Position numbers and translations under genes: made by a program. A DNA stretch of 64,000 bases. It comes from an uncultured Bacteroidota bacterium (GTDB lineage Bacteria > Bacteroidota > Bacteroidia > Flavobacteriales > Flavobacteriaceae). Of the stretch, positions 18,754 to 27,931 are shown piece after piece (position 1 is the stretch's first letter; each line of letters opens with the position of its first letter). The notes beneath the pieces were generated by a model that saw only the letters and a list, made by a program, of their open reading frames with translations, was not told where the DNA came from and did not search any database. The stretch lies in assembly GCA_913041125.1 (NCBI GenBank), contig CAJWHM010000004.1, positions 27,813-91,812 of the forward strand, in the 5' to 3' direction.

Positions 18754-20127
18754 TTATAAATTTGAAATTAGTTTTTTTGTTAAATAATTAAATCTTAAAT
18801 AAAGAAGTATTGCTGAAGCTGTAAGTCCAGAAAGTAAACCTATCCAAATTCCAGTTGCGCCTAAAGTAGTTTTTAATCCTAAAAAATAAGAAATTGGTAT
18901 ACCAAAAATACCATATGCAAAAAAAGTAATTATTGCTGGAATATTTACATCCTGAAGCCCTCTAAGTGCACCTAAAACAACTGCTTGTAATCCATCAGAA
19001 ATTTGAAAAAAAGCTGAAATCATTAATAATGAGGATGCTATTTTTATAACTTCAGATACATCTGAAAATTGAAGTGGATTACTACTGTCTAAGTAAATTT
19101 GAGGAAGAAATTCATTACCGATTAAGAAAAATAAACAGAAAAATATGTCAAAAATAAATATCAAAAGAAAAATTGAGTAAGCAATTCTTTGTAAAGCTAA
19201 ATAATCCTTTTTCCCTTTTTGATTCCCAATTCTAATCATAGCAGTAACACCTAACCCCATAGCAAACATGAAGGTCATTGTTGAAAGATTTAATGATATT
19301 TGATTTGCAGCCTGTGCATTTTTTCCCAAAAAACCAGAAAGCCATATCGCTACTGTAAAAAAAAGTACTTCAAAAAACATCTGACATGCTGAAGGAAGTC
19401 CCAGTTTTACAATTTTATTTATAATTTCAAGGCTTAGTTTTTTAAATTTTGTATTACTTATATAAATTTTAAAATATTTACTGTAAAAGACATAATAAGC
19501 TATGAAAACTAACATACAAAAACGAGAAATTAAAGTTCCAATTGCAGCACCTTCAACACCCATTTTAGGAAAAATCCATAACCCAAAAATTAAAAAATAA
19601 TTTAAAAATACATTTATAACATTTCCAATTAAAGTAGCATACATTGCAGGTCTTGTAAAAGATAATCCTTCTGTAAATTGTTTGAACCCTTGGAAGATAA
19701 TAAGAGGAATGAGTGATATACCAACCCACTTTAAATAAGGATAAGCATAAATTACAACTTCCGTGGGTTGTCCCATTTTATATAATAAGGGCTTACAAAG
19801 GAGGACAACTATAGTTAAAAAAAATCCAATAATAAAACATAAGACTATTCCATTAAAAAATATATTTCGCCCTTGATTTATATCTTTTTTACCGTCAGAT
19901 TCTGCAACTAACGGAGTAATCGCAGTTGAAAAACCAATACCAATAGACATAGCAACAAAGAAAAAACTATTGCCTAAAGATACTGCTGCTAATTCAGCAG
20001 TACCAAGTTGTCCGACCATTATATTATCGATAAATTGAACTAATGTGTGACCTAAGAGCCCCACAATTACTGGATATGAAAGATTAAGATTATATCCAAA
20101 TTCTCGAGTAAATTTATTTAATATCAA
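18754..20127 (-). CDS. MATE-family multidrug/cation efflux transporter
   Basis: A 457-residue inner-membrane antiporter with about twelve hydrophobic segments, of the NorM/YdhE type. Seen: NLSYPVIVGLLGHTLVQFIDNIMVGQLG in the first helices, GNSFFFVAMSIGIGFSTAITPLVAES, and the repeat-half equivalents QISLNLSTMTFMFAMGLGVTAMIRIGN. It probably exports cationic drugs using Na+ or H+. It is the third gene of the minus-strand operon, 13 bases after the peptidase gene; the link to the operon's response regulator is unknown. Confidence 0.94.
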   Translation of the reverse strand: MILNKFTREFGYNLNLSYPVIVGLLGHTLVQFIDNIMVGQLGTAELAAVSLGNSFFFVAMSIGIGFSTAITPLVAESDGKKDINQGRNIFFNGIVLCFIIGFFLTIVVLLCKPLLYKMGQPTEVVIYAYPYLKWVGISLIPLIIFQGFKQFTEGLSFTRPAMYATLIGNVINVFLNYFLIFGLWIFPKMGVEGAAIGTLISRFCMLVFIAYYVFYSKYFKIYISNTKFKKLSLEIINKIVKLGLPSACQMFFEVLFFTVAIWLSGFLGKNAQAANQISLNLSTMTFMFAMGLGVTAMIRIGNQKGKKDYLALQRIAYSIFLLIFIFDIFFCLFFLIGNEFLPQIYLDSSNPLQFSDVSEVIKIASSLLMISAFFQISDGLQAVVLGALRGLQDVNIPAIITFFAYGIFGIPISYFLGLKTTLGATGIWIGLLSGLTASAILLYLRFNYLTKKLISNL

Positions 20128-20140
20128 TTTCTAAATTATT

Positions 20141-21520
20141 TTATAATCCGTGTTGATCTACTAAATAAATCATGCTTGTCATAGCTGCTGCACCCAACTC
20201 AAGTTCTCTTTTATTTATTGCTTCAAATGTGTCATTTGCAGTGTGATGATATTCAAAATATCTTTGGGAGTCAGGTCTTAAGCCTGCCAAAACTATTTTA
20301 CCATTTCTAAGAGGACCAATGTCTGCACCACTACCTCCTAGTGTGAAGCGATCAGTTAAATAGGGATGAAAATATGTTTCCCATGATTTAATTTTCTTGA
20401 ACTGATTATCAGATGCTTCAAAAGAAAACCCCCTTGGGCTAAAGCCTCCTGCGTCAGACTCTAAAGCAAAAACATGGTTTTCCTTTTTATTTTTAGCGTT
20501 TTTGGCATAGGTTATTCCTCCCCTTAAACCGTTTTCTTCATTCATGTAGAGAACCACACGAATAGTTCGCTTAGGCTTATAACTGATTTTATTGAAAATA
20601 TTAAGAACTTCCATAGATTGAACAATACCTGCGCCATCGTCATGTGCACCATCTCCTAAATCCCATGAGTCTAGATGTCCTCCTACTACAATAATTTCAT
20701 TTGGAAAATCTGATCCTTTGATTTCCCCAATAACATTATATGATTTTACGTCAGGAAGATTTTTACAATCTTGTTTTAAATAAAAATATAGATTTTTATT
20801 AAGAGATAACATTGAGCTTAAAAGTTCAGCACCGTTTGTACTAATTGCTGCAGCTGGTATTCTCATTTTATTAGGTAACTTTCCATAACTCATATTTCCA
20901 GTATGAGGATAATCATCAAGCTTTAAGTTCATTGATCTAATAATTACACCTACAGCTCCATATTTTGCAGCTCTTTCTGCTCCATTAGATCTTTGATCTC
21001 TAGTTACTGAATAAGCTTCAAAAGTATCAATAATACCAGCAGGCATAGGTCTATTGAAAAAAACAAATTTGCCTTTAATATTTTTCATTCCCAAAACTTC
21101 TAATTCTTCAAAACTTTTAACTTCAATAACTTGAGCTCTTAAACCCGAAGCAGGAGTCGCTATTGATCCACCCAATGAACAAATGGGAACATTAATACTC
21201 ATTCCTGGTCCAGTTATAATACTAGCGTATTCAAAAGTTCCTCGTACCCATTTTGGAACCATTACATCCTCTAAAAATACTTTGTCAAGATCAAGATTAT
21301 TTAATTCTTTAAAACCCCATTTTACGGCACGGTCAGCATTCAATGATCCTGAAAGTCTTCCTCCTATTTGATTTGACAAATAATCTAACCATTCATAAGA
21401 CTTACCATTAGTGAGTGCAACATCATATATTTTACTAATGTTGTATACATGCTTTTTTTCTTGTGCGATTGATAATTGAATAGATTGAATCAAAAAAATA
21501 ATTTGAATTATATATTTCAT
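20141..21520 (-). CDS. Secreted M28-family metallopeptidase (carboxypeptidase Q-like)
   Basis: Di-zinc exopeptidase of 459 residues with an N-terminal Sec signal peptide (IQIIFLIQSIQLSIAQ). Metal and catalytic residues are visible in order: VGGHLDSWDLGDGAHDDGAG (His, Asp, bridging Asp), YMNEENGLRGG (Glu-Glu), LESDAGGF (Asp) and YHHTANDTF (His). A PA domain probably occupies residues 120-230. The role is probably degradation of peptides in the periplasm or outside. Follows the regulator gene by 3 bases. Confidence 0.92.
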   Translation of the reverse strand: MKYIIQIIFLIQSIQLSIAQEKKHVYNISKIYDVALTNGKSYEWLDYLSNQIGGRLSGSLNADRAVKWGFKELNNLDLDKVFLEDVMVPKWVRGTFEYASIITGPGMSINVPICSLGGSIATPASGLRAQVIEVKSFEELEVLGMKNIKGKFVFFNRPMPAGIIDTFEAYSVTRDQRSNGAERAAKYGAVGVIIRSMNLKLDDYPHTGNMSYGKLPNKMRIPAAAISTNGAELLSSMLSLNKNLYFYLKQDCKNLPDVKSYNVIGEIKGSDFPNEIIVVGGHLDSWDLGDGAHDDGAGIVQSMEVLNIFNKISYKPKRTIRVVLYMNEENGLRGGITYAKNAKNKKENHVFALESDAGGFSPRGFSFEASDNQFKKIKSWETYFHPYLTDRFTLGGSGADIGPLRNGKIVLAGLRPDSQRYFEYHHTANDTFEAINKRELELGAAAMTSMIYLVDQHGL

Positions 21521-21523
21521 AAT

Positions 21524-22687
21524 TTATTTTGGTGTAAACTGAGTAATATTTTCTGCTGTTATCGGGTTATCTCCTAAAATCATTAATCGTTCAACTACAT
21601 TTCTTAATTCTCTTACATTTCCTGTCCATGAATAGTTATCTAATTTTTTCATCGCTTCTTTAGTAAAGTTTTTCATCTCTAACCCTTGTTCTTTTGATAT
21701 TAATTCAATAAAATGATTCGCTAAAAGAGAAATATCTTCTTTACGTTCGATAAGTTTTGGGACATGAATAATTATTACTGCGAGTCTATGATAAAGATCC
21801 TCTCTAAAACGCCCTTCAGCTATTTCTTTTTTTAAATCTTTATTAGTTGCTGCAATAACACGAACATCTATAGAAATATCTTTTTCATTTCCTACCCTCT
21901 GTATTCTATTTTCCTCAAGTGCTCTTAAAACCTTAGCTTGAGCAGCTAAACTCATATCAGCAATCTCATCCAAAAATAAAGTTCCCTTATTTGCAGCTTC
22001 AAATTTTCCTGATCGATCTTTAATTGCAGAAGTAAAAGAACCTTTAACGTGACCAAAAAGTTCACTTTCTATTAGCTCAGAAGGAATAGCTGCGCAATTA
22101 ACTTCGATAAAATTTTTATTAGTCCGATTACTTTGTTCATGTAGTTGATTAGCAACAAGCTCTTTACCTGTTCCGTTTTCTCCTGTTATAAGAACACGAG
22201 CATCTGTTTTTGCAACTTTAGAGATCATTTCAGTTACCTTTACAATCGATTGACTTTCACCAATTATCTGATTTTTTTTAGAAATTTTTTTTCTGAGCTT
22301 TTTGTTTTCAATCCTTAATGATTTATTCTCAAGAGCATTTCTAACAGCAGTTAATAATCTATTTAAATCAGGAGGTTTTGAAATAAAGTCGTATGCTCCT
22401 AGTTTCATTGCATCCACGGCAGTTTCTAGATTACCGTGACCTGTCAAGATTATAAATGGAATATTAATATTATTGATTTTTGTCTCTTGTAATACCTCTA
22501 TACCGTCCATCTTGGGCATTTTAATATCGCAAAGAACTAAATCAAATTTTTCTTTTTTTAACAAAGAAATACCTTCTTTTCCGTTTTTTGCCTCTGTTAT
22601 GTGGAAGTTTTCATTTTCATCAATTAAAATACGAACCAAAACTCTTCTAATAGGCTCCTCATCCTCAATAATTAAAATTTTTGTCAT
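21524..22687 (-). CDS. Sigma-54-interacting response regulator lacking a DNA-binding domain
   Basis: NtrC-type protein of 387 residues. Seen: receiver domain 1-120 with the acidic pair EDEE and phospho-acceptor D54 in [12 protein letters not shown]+ domain with Walker A GENGTGKE, the sigma-54 contact loop as GSFTSA instead of GAFTGA, Walker [11 protein letters not shown] and an R-finger region. The chain ends at NITQFTPK just after the AAA+ domain, so the Fis-type helix-turn-helix is absent. No histidine kinase is adjacent. Likely acts on sigma-54 holoenzyme from solution. First gene of a five-gene minus-strand operon. Confidence 0.93.
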   Translation of the reverse strand: MTKILIIEDEEPIRRVLVRILIDENENFHITEAKNGKEGISLLKKEKFDLVLCDIKMPKMDGIEVLQETKINNINIPFIILTGHGNLETAVDAMKLGAYDFISKPPDLNRLLTAVRNALENKSLRIENKKLRKKISKKNQIIGESQSIVKVTEMISKVAKTDARVLITGENGTGKELVANQLHEQSNRTNKNFIEVNCAAIPSELIESELFGHVKGSFTSAIKDRSGKFEAANKGTLFLDEIADMSLAAQAKVLRALEENRIQRVGNEKDISIDVRVIAATNKDLKKEIAEGRFREDLYHRLAVIIIHVPKLIERKEDISLLANHFIELISKEQGLEMKNFTKEAMKKLDNYSWTGNVRELRNVVERLMILGDNPITAENITQFTPK

Positions 22688-22787
22688 TACAGTGATTAAA
22701 AAAATTAAGTGATTTTAATTTAAATATAAACTAATAAAATATTTTCACTATTTATTTACAGCAATTAAAGTTAGCATAAAAACAAAA

Positions 22788-22810
22788 CCCATCCTCTGTT
22801 AGAGGATGGG
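22788..22810 (-). terminator. Rho-independent terminator downstream of dnaJ
   Basis: Perfect 10-bp GC-containing stem, CCCATCCTCT (22788-22797) and AGAGGATGGG (22801-22810), with a 3-base loop. On the minus strand it is followed by TTTTGTT; the plus-strand side carries AAAAAA. It lies about 90 bases after the dnaJ stop and insulates grpE-dnaJ from the regulator operon. Confidence 0.8.
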
Positions 22811-22898
22811 AAAAAATTGCTATGAAAAAGAAAAATAAATACTAATAAGATTATTAGTATTGATTCAAATATATCATTTTTTTTTAAAAACAAATTGT

Positions 22899-23996
22899 TT
22901 ATGCGAACATATCTTTAACTTTCTCAAAGAAAGATTTATCAGTTTTTTCTGGATGAGGAGTAAAATTAGTATCTCCCTGCATTTTTTCAAAAAATAGACG
23001 TTGTTCTTTGTTTAATGTTTTAGGTGTCCAAACATTGATATGAACTAATAAGTCACCATTTCCGTAACTATTTAAGCTTGGTAATCCCTTACCTCTTAAG
23101 CGTAATGTTTTTCCTGATTGAATTCCATTCTCTAATTTTATTCTAGCTTTACCTTCTAAAAGGTTTAATTCTTTTGAAACACCTAACACTGCATCAGAAA
23201 TACTTACATAAAGATCAAAATGTAGGTGGCTGCCCTCCCTTACGAAGTGATCGTGTGCTTTTTCCTCAATAAGCACAAGAAGATCCCCAGAAACTCCATT
23301 GGCTGGAGCATCGTTTCCTTTACCCGATAATTTTAATTGCATTCCTTCTTCAACTCCTGCAGGTATTTTGATAGATACTGTTTCCTCTTTTTTTATCAAA
23401 CCTTGTGGATCTGACCCTGAAGGACGATTTAAAATAGTTTTACCACTTCCTGAACAGTTTGAACAAATAGAAGATGTTTGCATACGTCCAAGAATTGTAT
23501 TAGCGATTTTAGTTACTTGTCCGGTACCATTGCATGTTGAACAGTTTCCGTATTGAACTCCAGGAGCTTGAACTTTTCGTGGAACCTTGATTTTCTTTTC
23601 AACACCACTTGCGATTTCTTCGAGTGTCAGTTTTACTCGAATTCTCATATCTGAACCTTTTGAATGACGTTGACCCCCCCCTCCAAATCCTCCTCCAAAA
23701 GCACTACCAAAGATATCGCCAAATTGACTAAAAATGTCATCCATATTCATTCCCTGACCAAAGCCTTGTCCTCCTTCAAAAGCTGCATGCCCAAATTGGT
23801 CATATTTACTTCTTTTTTCTTGATTTCCAAGTACTTCGTAGGCCTCTGCTGCTTTCTTGAAGTTAGCTTCAGCAATTTTATCATCTGGATTTTTATCTGG
23901 ATGAAATTCAATTGCTTTCTTTCTATAAGCTTTTTTAATTTCAGATGAAGATGCACTCTTTGAAACACCTAATATGTCGTAATAATCTTCTTTCAT
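22899..23996 (-). CDS. dnaJ: Chaperone protein DnaJ with reduced zinc-binding domain
   Basis: J-domain co-chaperone that stimulates DnaK ATPase. Seen: J domain 1-70 with the HPDK motif, a Gly/Phe-rich linker (about 75-110, MNMDDIFSQFGDIFG), a central Cys domain, and C-terminal substrate domains. The Cys domain has only two CxxCxGxG repeats (CSTCNGTG and CSNCSGSG) where classical DnaJ has four, so at most one zinc site. I recall the same reduction in other flavobacterial DnaJ proteins. 365 residues. It starts 1 base after grpE. Confidence 0.96.
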   Translation of the reverse strand: MKEDYYDILGVSKSASSSEIKKAYRKKAIEFHPDKNPDDKIAEANFKKAAEAYEVLGNQEKRSKYDQFGHAAFEGGQGFGQGMNMDDIFSQFGDIFGSAFGGGFGGGGQRHSKGSDMRIRVKLTLEEIASGVEKKIKVPRKVQAPGVQYGNCSTCNGTGQVTKIANTILGRMQTSSICSNCSGSGKTILNRPSGSDPQGLIKKEETVSIKIPAGVEEGMQLKLSGKGNDAPANGVSGDLLVLIEEKAHDHFVREGSHLHFDLYVSISDAVLGVSKELNLLEGKARIKLENGIQSGKTLRLRGKGLPSLNSYGNGDLLVHINVWTPKTLNKEQRLFFEKMQGDTNFTPHPEKTDKSFFEKVKDMFA

Positions 23997-23997
23997 T

Positions 23998-24528
23998 TTA
24001 TTGTCCTACAACTACTTTTGGATAACGAATAATTTTCTCACCTAACTGATATCCTGCTTCAATTATATCAATAATTTTTCCCTTGTCTTTTTCTTTTGAA
24101 GCAGGAATCTGAGTTATTGCTTCATGTATTTCAGCATCAAAAAGATCACCAATTTTTACCTCTGTTTGATTCAAGCCATTACTTTTTAAAACTTCATTAA
24201 ATTTGTTATAGATCAATTTAATACCCTCTTTATCTAATACCCCATCTTTTTTATTCATCTCAGTATTCGCTCTATTAAAATCATCTAAAACAGGTATGAG
24301 TGCACTAATCACTTCTTGATTTGCTGTTTTATAAAGTTCTAACCTTTCTTTAGCTGTTCTTTTTTTAAAATTTTCAAATTCAGCAAAGAGTCTTAGATAT
24401 TTATCTTTTTCATTTTTTAGTGAATCATCTAAATGCTTTAACTGTTCGTCAAATTTTACCTTATCATTTTTACTGACTGTGTTTTTTTTTGATTTTGTTG
24501 TTTTTTTAGATGGTACTTTTTTTGCCAT
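23998..24528 (-). CDS. grpE: Nucleotide exchange factor GrpE
   Basis: Releases ADP from DnaK. 176 residues: a Lys-rich N-terminal tail (KKVPSKKTTKSKKNT), a long coiled-coil segment (KHLDDSLKNEKDKYLRLFAEFENFKKRTAKE) and the beta-domain with AITQIPASKEKDKGKIIDIIEAGYQLGEKIIRYPKVVVG. It is transcribed with dnaJ. The upstream sequence shares a repeat-plus-TGGCA arrangement with dnaK, suggesting common control of the chaperone set although the genes are 16 kb apart. Confidence 0.96.
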   Translation of the reverse strand: MAKKVPSKKTTKSKKNTVSKNDKVKFDEQLKHLDDSLKNEKDKYLRLFAEFENFKKRTAKERLELYKTANQEVISALIPVLDDFNRANTEMNKKDGVLDKEGIKLIYNKFNEVLKSNGLNQTEVKIGDLFDAEIHEAITQIPASKEKDKGKIIDIIEAGYQLGEKIIRYPKVVVGQ

Positions 24529-24550
24529 AACCAGAGTGTTTTAAAGTTTA

Positions 24551-24591
24551 TAACAAATTTTTTGCCATAATTAAAGAATGTCAAAATGTCA
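24551..24591 (-). promoter_or_regulatory. Candidate grpE-dnaJ promoter resembling that of dnaK
   Basis: Reading on the minus strand: TGACA-TTT-TGACA (24591-24579), 11 bases containing TTTAAT, then TGGCA (24567-24563), with GG-N10-GT spacing to TTTGTT. The dnaK upstream region has TGTCA-TGC-TGTCA, 12 bases also containing TTTAAT, and TGGCA with GG-N10-GG. Spacing is that of a -24/-12 promoter, though the -12 GC is not conserved. The grpE ATG is 22 bases downstream of the last element. Confidence 0.45.
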
Positions 24592-24598
24592 CACATAT

Positions 24599-25510
24599 TT
24601 ACTTTAATAGTGATTCTAAAGCTTTGTTAACTTCTGGATAATCAAATTTAAAACCCTTATTATTAACTTTTTCTGAACTTACCCAGTGACTATCAAGTAT
24701 TAAGTGACTCATTTCACCAATTATTAAGTTTATAAAAAATTTTGGAATCGGTGGTAATAAAAATGGTCTCTTCATTGCCTTAGCAAGTGCGCTAATAAAT
24801 TTAGTTTGCGTCACAGGATTTGGGGATACAGCATTAAAATTTCCTTCCCATTTTTTTTCAACAGCCTCAATAAATATTCTGACTGTATCATGTATATGTA
24901 TCCAAGACTGACCTTGTTTACCAGTTCCAAAAGCTGAAGATAATCCAAATTTAGCGGCAATTTTCAAGGGTCCTAACACTCCCCCTTTTTTAGTAAGAAC
25001 TAATCCTAATCTTAATTTTGCAACTTTTATTTTTAAAGATTCAAAGGCAGTCACTTCTCTCTCCCATGATAATACCACATTCTGCATAAAAGACTCTTGA
25101 CTAGTAGCTGTGGTTTCAGTTTGAACTTCATTATCATCAGACGGATATATTCCAATAGCAGATGCTGAAACTATATTTTTTACTTTATGAGAATTCATTA
25201 ATTTTTTAATTGAATTGTATAGTAATTTTGTAGAATCAACCCTACTCGAAAAAATTTTTTTTTTGTAACTGGATGTCCAAAGTTTTGATATGGTCGAACC
25301 AGAGAGATGAATAATTGAATCTACATCATCAAAGCAATTTAAGTCAATAAAATTATTGGATGGGTTCCAATAAAATCCTTTTGCACCTTGAATTTGATTA
25401 ATTTTTGATTTGTTAGTTGTTAAAAAATTTACACCAACTCGCTTAGTTAAATAACTTTTCACCAATTCTGTCCCAATTAAGCCTGATGCACCAGTAATAA
25501 GAACTTTCAT
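24599..25510 (-). CDS. TIGR01777-family NAD-dependent epimerase/SDR protein (YfcH-like)
   Basis: Extended short-chain dehydrogenase-fold protein of 303 residues. Seen: the N-terminal dinucleotide motif KVLITGASGLIGTELVKSY, IIHLSGSTISKLWTSSYKK, SASAIGIYPSD, and a C-terminal DUF1731-like domain with FKFDYPEVNKALESLL, which is characteristic of the YfcH/SDR39U1 family. The substrate is not known for the family. It stands alone on the minus strand between mnmD and grpE. Confidence 0.9.
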   Translation of the reverse strand: MKVLITGASGLIGTELVKSYLTKRVGVNFLTTNKSKINQIQGAKGFYWNPSNNFIDLNCFDDVDSIIHLSGSTISKLWTSSYKKKIFSSRVDSTKLLYNSIKKLMNSHKVKNIVSASAIGIYPSDDNEVQTETTATSQESFMQNVVLSWEREVTAFESLKIKVAKLRLGLVLTKKGGVLGPLKIAAKFGLSSAFGTGKQGQSWIHIHDTVRIFIEAVEKKWEGNFNAVSPNPVTQTKFISALAKAMKRPFLLPPIPKFFINLIIGEMSHLILDSHWVSSEKVNNKGFKFDYPEVNKALESLLK

Positions 25511-25601
25511 ATTTTAATATATAAGATCATATCCTTTTGTATTTACTTTAGATAATATTTGTGATTATAGTTGTTCAATTAAATAATTTCAAAAATAAAA
25601 A

Positions 25602-26282
25602 TTAAACTTTTAAAGCTCTTAACATTTCTCTTTTACCAGGTGGTCCAGGTAACCTTTCTACCTCGAATCCAGACTTCTCAAGAGCTCTTCTTACGCTACC
25701 TTTAGCACAATAACTAATCCAAATACCACCAAAAAATAGCATATCATAACATTTTTGCATATTCTTCATAGACCATAATTCGGGTTGTGCATGATAACCA
25801 AAAGCATCATAGAAAATAATGTCATACTTTTTAATTTCCTCAAATTTTTCAAAATCAAATTCTTTTTTAAATAAATTGAAATGTTCAGATAAATCTTGAC
25901 CTATTTCCCACTCTATTTTTGAAAAATTTTCAAATGTTAAAATATCTTTTTGAGTTTTAAAAAATTTATCATAATTCAAACATGCTGTTTCCTTAACAGA
26001 TAAAGGAAATAATTCCAGCGATGTATAATATGTTTTACTATGGTGTTTTTGTGATTCCAGATAAGATAGGTAAGCATTTAATCCTGTACCATATCCCATT
26101 TCAAATATATTACAAACACCTTTTTTATTTGTTTCATTCCAATAAGAATATCCTTCTTGAATATAAACAAATTGAGATTCAGTTATAGCTCCATTTTTAG
26201 AGTGGTATGATTCATTTAATTTTTCAATTCTAAATGACATGGACCCATCTTCAGTTTTAAAAAGATTTTTACAGTAATTCAT
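25602..26282 (-). CDS. mnmD: tRNA 5-methylaminomethyl-2-thiouridine methyltransferase MnmD
   Basis: Stand-alone methyltransferase domain equivalent to the N-terminal half of enterobacterial MnmC, completing the wobble-uridine modification of tRNAs with SAM. Seen: NESYHSKNGAITESQFVYI (family N-terminus), the SAM-binding FEMGYGTGLNAYLS, DIIFYDAFGYHAQPELWS and TYCAKG-like SYCAKGSVRRALEKSGF followed by GPPGKREM. 226 residues; the FAD-dependent MnmC oxidase half is absent, as is usual in Bacteroidota. Confidence 0.93.
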   Translation of the reverse strand: MNYCKNLFKTEDGSMSFRIEKLNESYHSKNGAITESQFVYIQEGYSYWNETNKKGVCNIFEMGYGTGLNAYLSYLESQKHHSKTYYTSLELFPLSVKETACLNYDKFFKTQKDILTFENFSKIEWEIGQDLSEHFNLFKKEFDFEKFEEIKKYDIIFYDAFGYHAQPELWSMKNMQKCYDMLFFGGIWISYCAKGSVRRALEKSGFEVERLPGPPGKREMLRALKV

Positions 26283-26439
26283 TTAATCAACTGGTACATT
26301 AATATATTTAACAAATTCTAAAAAAAAATTAAATTTTTTGAGAATTCCTTTAAAGATTAATAAAATAAAATAATTCTCTTTTTTTTGAATGTTATAATTA
26401 AGCAAAAAAACTAATTTTACTTTATTAAGTATTGACTAG

Positions 26440-27489
26440 GTGATTAAAATTAATAAAATTTCAAAATCAAGAATCGAGAGTGTAGATTTCGATAATTTAG
26501 TTTTTGGAAAAACCTTCACGGATCACATGTTTATTTGTCATTTTAAAAATGGAAGTTGGCTTGATCCTGAAATTAAACCATACCAACCAATAAAAATTGA
26601 GCCATCAGCAAGTGTTTTTCATTATGGTCAAGCAGTTTTCGAGGGAATGAAGGCTTACAAAGATAATGATGGAAAAGTATGGCTTTTTCGTCCAAACGAA
26701 AATTTTAAAAGAATAAATCGTTCCTCGCATAGGCTTCAAATTCCTGAATTCCCAGAAGAATATTTTTTTGAAGGTCTTAATCAATTAATTAAACTTGATA
26801 AAGACTGGGTTAAGCCAGGATATGAAAATTCCCTTTACATTAGGCCATTTGTTTTTGCAAGTGAATATACAGCACAAGCTACCGCATCCTCTGAATATAT
26901 TTTTATGATAATATGTACACCTGTAAAATCTTATTATAATGGTGATAATATTAATGTTTTAGTGTCAGAAAAATATAGCAGGGCTGCCAATGGTGGTGTA
27001 GGTTATGTTAAAGCTGCTGGAAATTACGCTGCCCAATTTTATCCAACATCTGAAGCTGCAAAAAAAGGCTTTCAGCAAATAATCTGGACAGATGCTAACC
27101 AACATGAGTTTTTGGAAGAAGCAGGAACAATGAATATATTTTTTATGATAAATGAAGTTCTTGTAACCTCTCCAACAAATGACAGAATTCTTGATGGTGT
27201 AACTAGAAAAAGTATTATTACGCTTGCAAAAAAAAGAGGAATAAGAGTAGAAGAAAGACCAATTAAAATTACTGAAGTAATTGATGCCCATAAGAATAAT
27301 AAATTAACAGAGGTTTTTGGAACAGGAACTGCTGTGGTCGTACTTCCTATTAATAGTTTTACGTTTAAAAAAATATCTTATAAACTTCCAAAAGAAACTA
27401 ATCTTGCAAATTTATTAAAGGAAGAGCTTCTGGGAATTCAATATAATTCTCTAAACGATGAATATAATTGGACAAGAAAAATTGACTAG
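26440..27489 (+). CDS. ilvE: Branched-chain amino acid aminotransferase
   Basis: PLP fold-type IV transaminase making the last step to leucine, isoleucine and valine. Seen: VFHYGQAVFEGMKAYK, NSLYIRPFVFAS, the PLP-lysine region GYVKAAGNYAAQFYP, and EEAGTMNIFF; ILDGVTRKSIITLA follows. 349 residues. The start is GTG at 26440, directly after an in-frame TAG, and no ATG occurs before residue 30. The 3' end overlaps the convergent MazG-like gene by 4 bases. Confidence 0.96.
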   Translation: MIKINKISKSRIESVDFDNLVFGKTFTDHMFICHFKNGSWLDPEIKPYQPIKIEPSASVFHYGQAVFEGMKAYKDNDGKVWLFRPNENFKRINRSSHRLQIPEFPEEYFFEGLNQLIKLDKDWVKPGYENSLYIRPFVFASEYTAQATASSEYIFMIICTPVKSYYNGDNINVLVSEKYSRAANGGVGYVKAAGNYAAQFYPTSEAAKKGFQQIIWTDANQHEFLEEAGTMNIFFMINEVLVTSPTNDRILDGVTRKSIITLAKKRGIRVEERPIKITEVIDAHKNNKLTEVFGTGTAVVVLPINSFTFKKISYKLPKETNLANLLKEELLGIQYNSLNDEYNWTRKID

Positions 27490-27920
27490 TTCTTTAAAAC
27501 TTTTTCAATGTCAGGTTTAAAATAATTTGGACCTTTCAAAACTTTTCCATCTTCTCTATATATAGGTTTTCCATCTGACCCAAGCTTACTCATATTACTT
27601 CTTTGTATTTCATCATAAATTTCTTCAATTTTATCCTGAAAACCGTGGGCTATGATAGTCCCGCAAAGAATATAAAGCATGTCTCCTAAGGCGTCCCCTA
27701 TTTCGACTAAATCATTTTTTTTTGTCGCCTCTAGATATTCTTCATTCTCTTCTTTCATTAAATTATAACGAAGGTTGGAAATGTCAGATGAAATATTTGC
27801 AGTAGGTTTATTTTCAATGCTAAGACCAAAAGCTTTATGAAATTCACTTACTGCTTGAATAGGTTTTCTTATCATTATTGAAATCTTTACTAATGGATTT
27901 ATTATTTCTAAATTAGACAA
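27486..27920 (-). CDS. MazG/HisE-like nucleotide pyrophosphohydrolase
   Basis: All-alpha NTP pyrophosphatase-like protein of 144 residues. Seen: FHKAFGLSIENKPT, EENEEYLEATKKNDLVEIGDALGDMLYILCGT, containing the EExxE and ExxD metal-binding pattern of the MazG superfamily, and RSNMSKLGSDGKPIYREDGKVLKGPNY, as in phage and bacterial phosphoribosyl-ATP-like members. Probably a house-cleaning enzyme for noncanonical nucleotides. It starts 11 bases from the divergent 62-residue gene, so their promoters must overlap or lie in coding sequence. Confidence 0.85.
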   Translation of the reverse strand: MSNLEIINPLVKISIMIRKPIQAVSEFHKAFGLSIENKPTANISSDISNLRYNLMKEENEEYLEATKKNDLVEIGDALGDMLYILCGTIIAHGFQDKIEEIYDEIQRSNMSKLGSDGKPIYREDGKVLKGPNYFKPDIEKVLKN

Positions 27921-27931
27921 AAAATTTTTAC

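Noticed and set aside
27921-27931. Fluoride riboswitch before crcB
   Set aside because: Only 11 bases separate the divergent genes upstream of the crcB operon, too short for the motif, and no crcB motif is seen.
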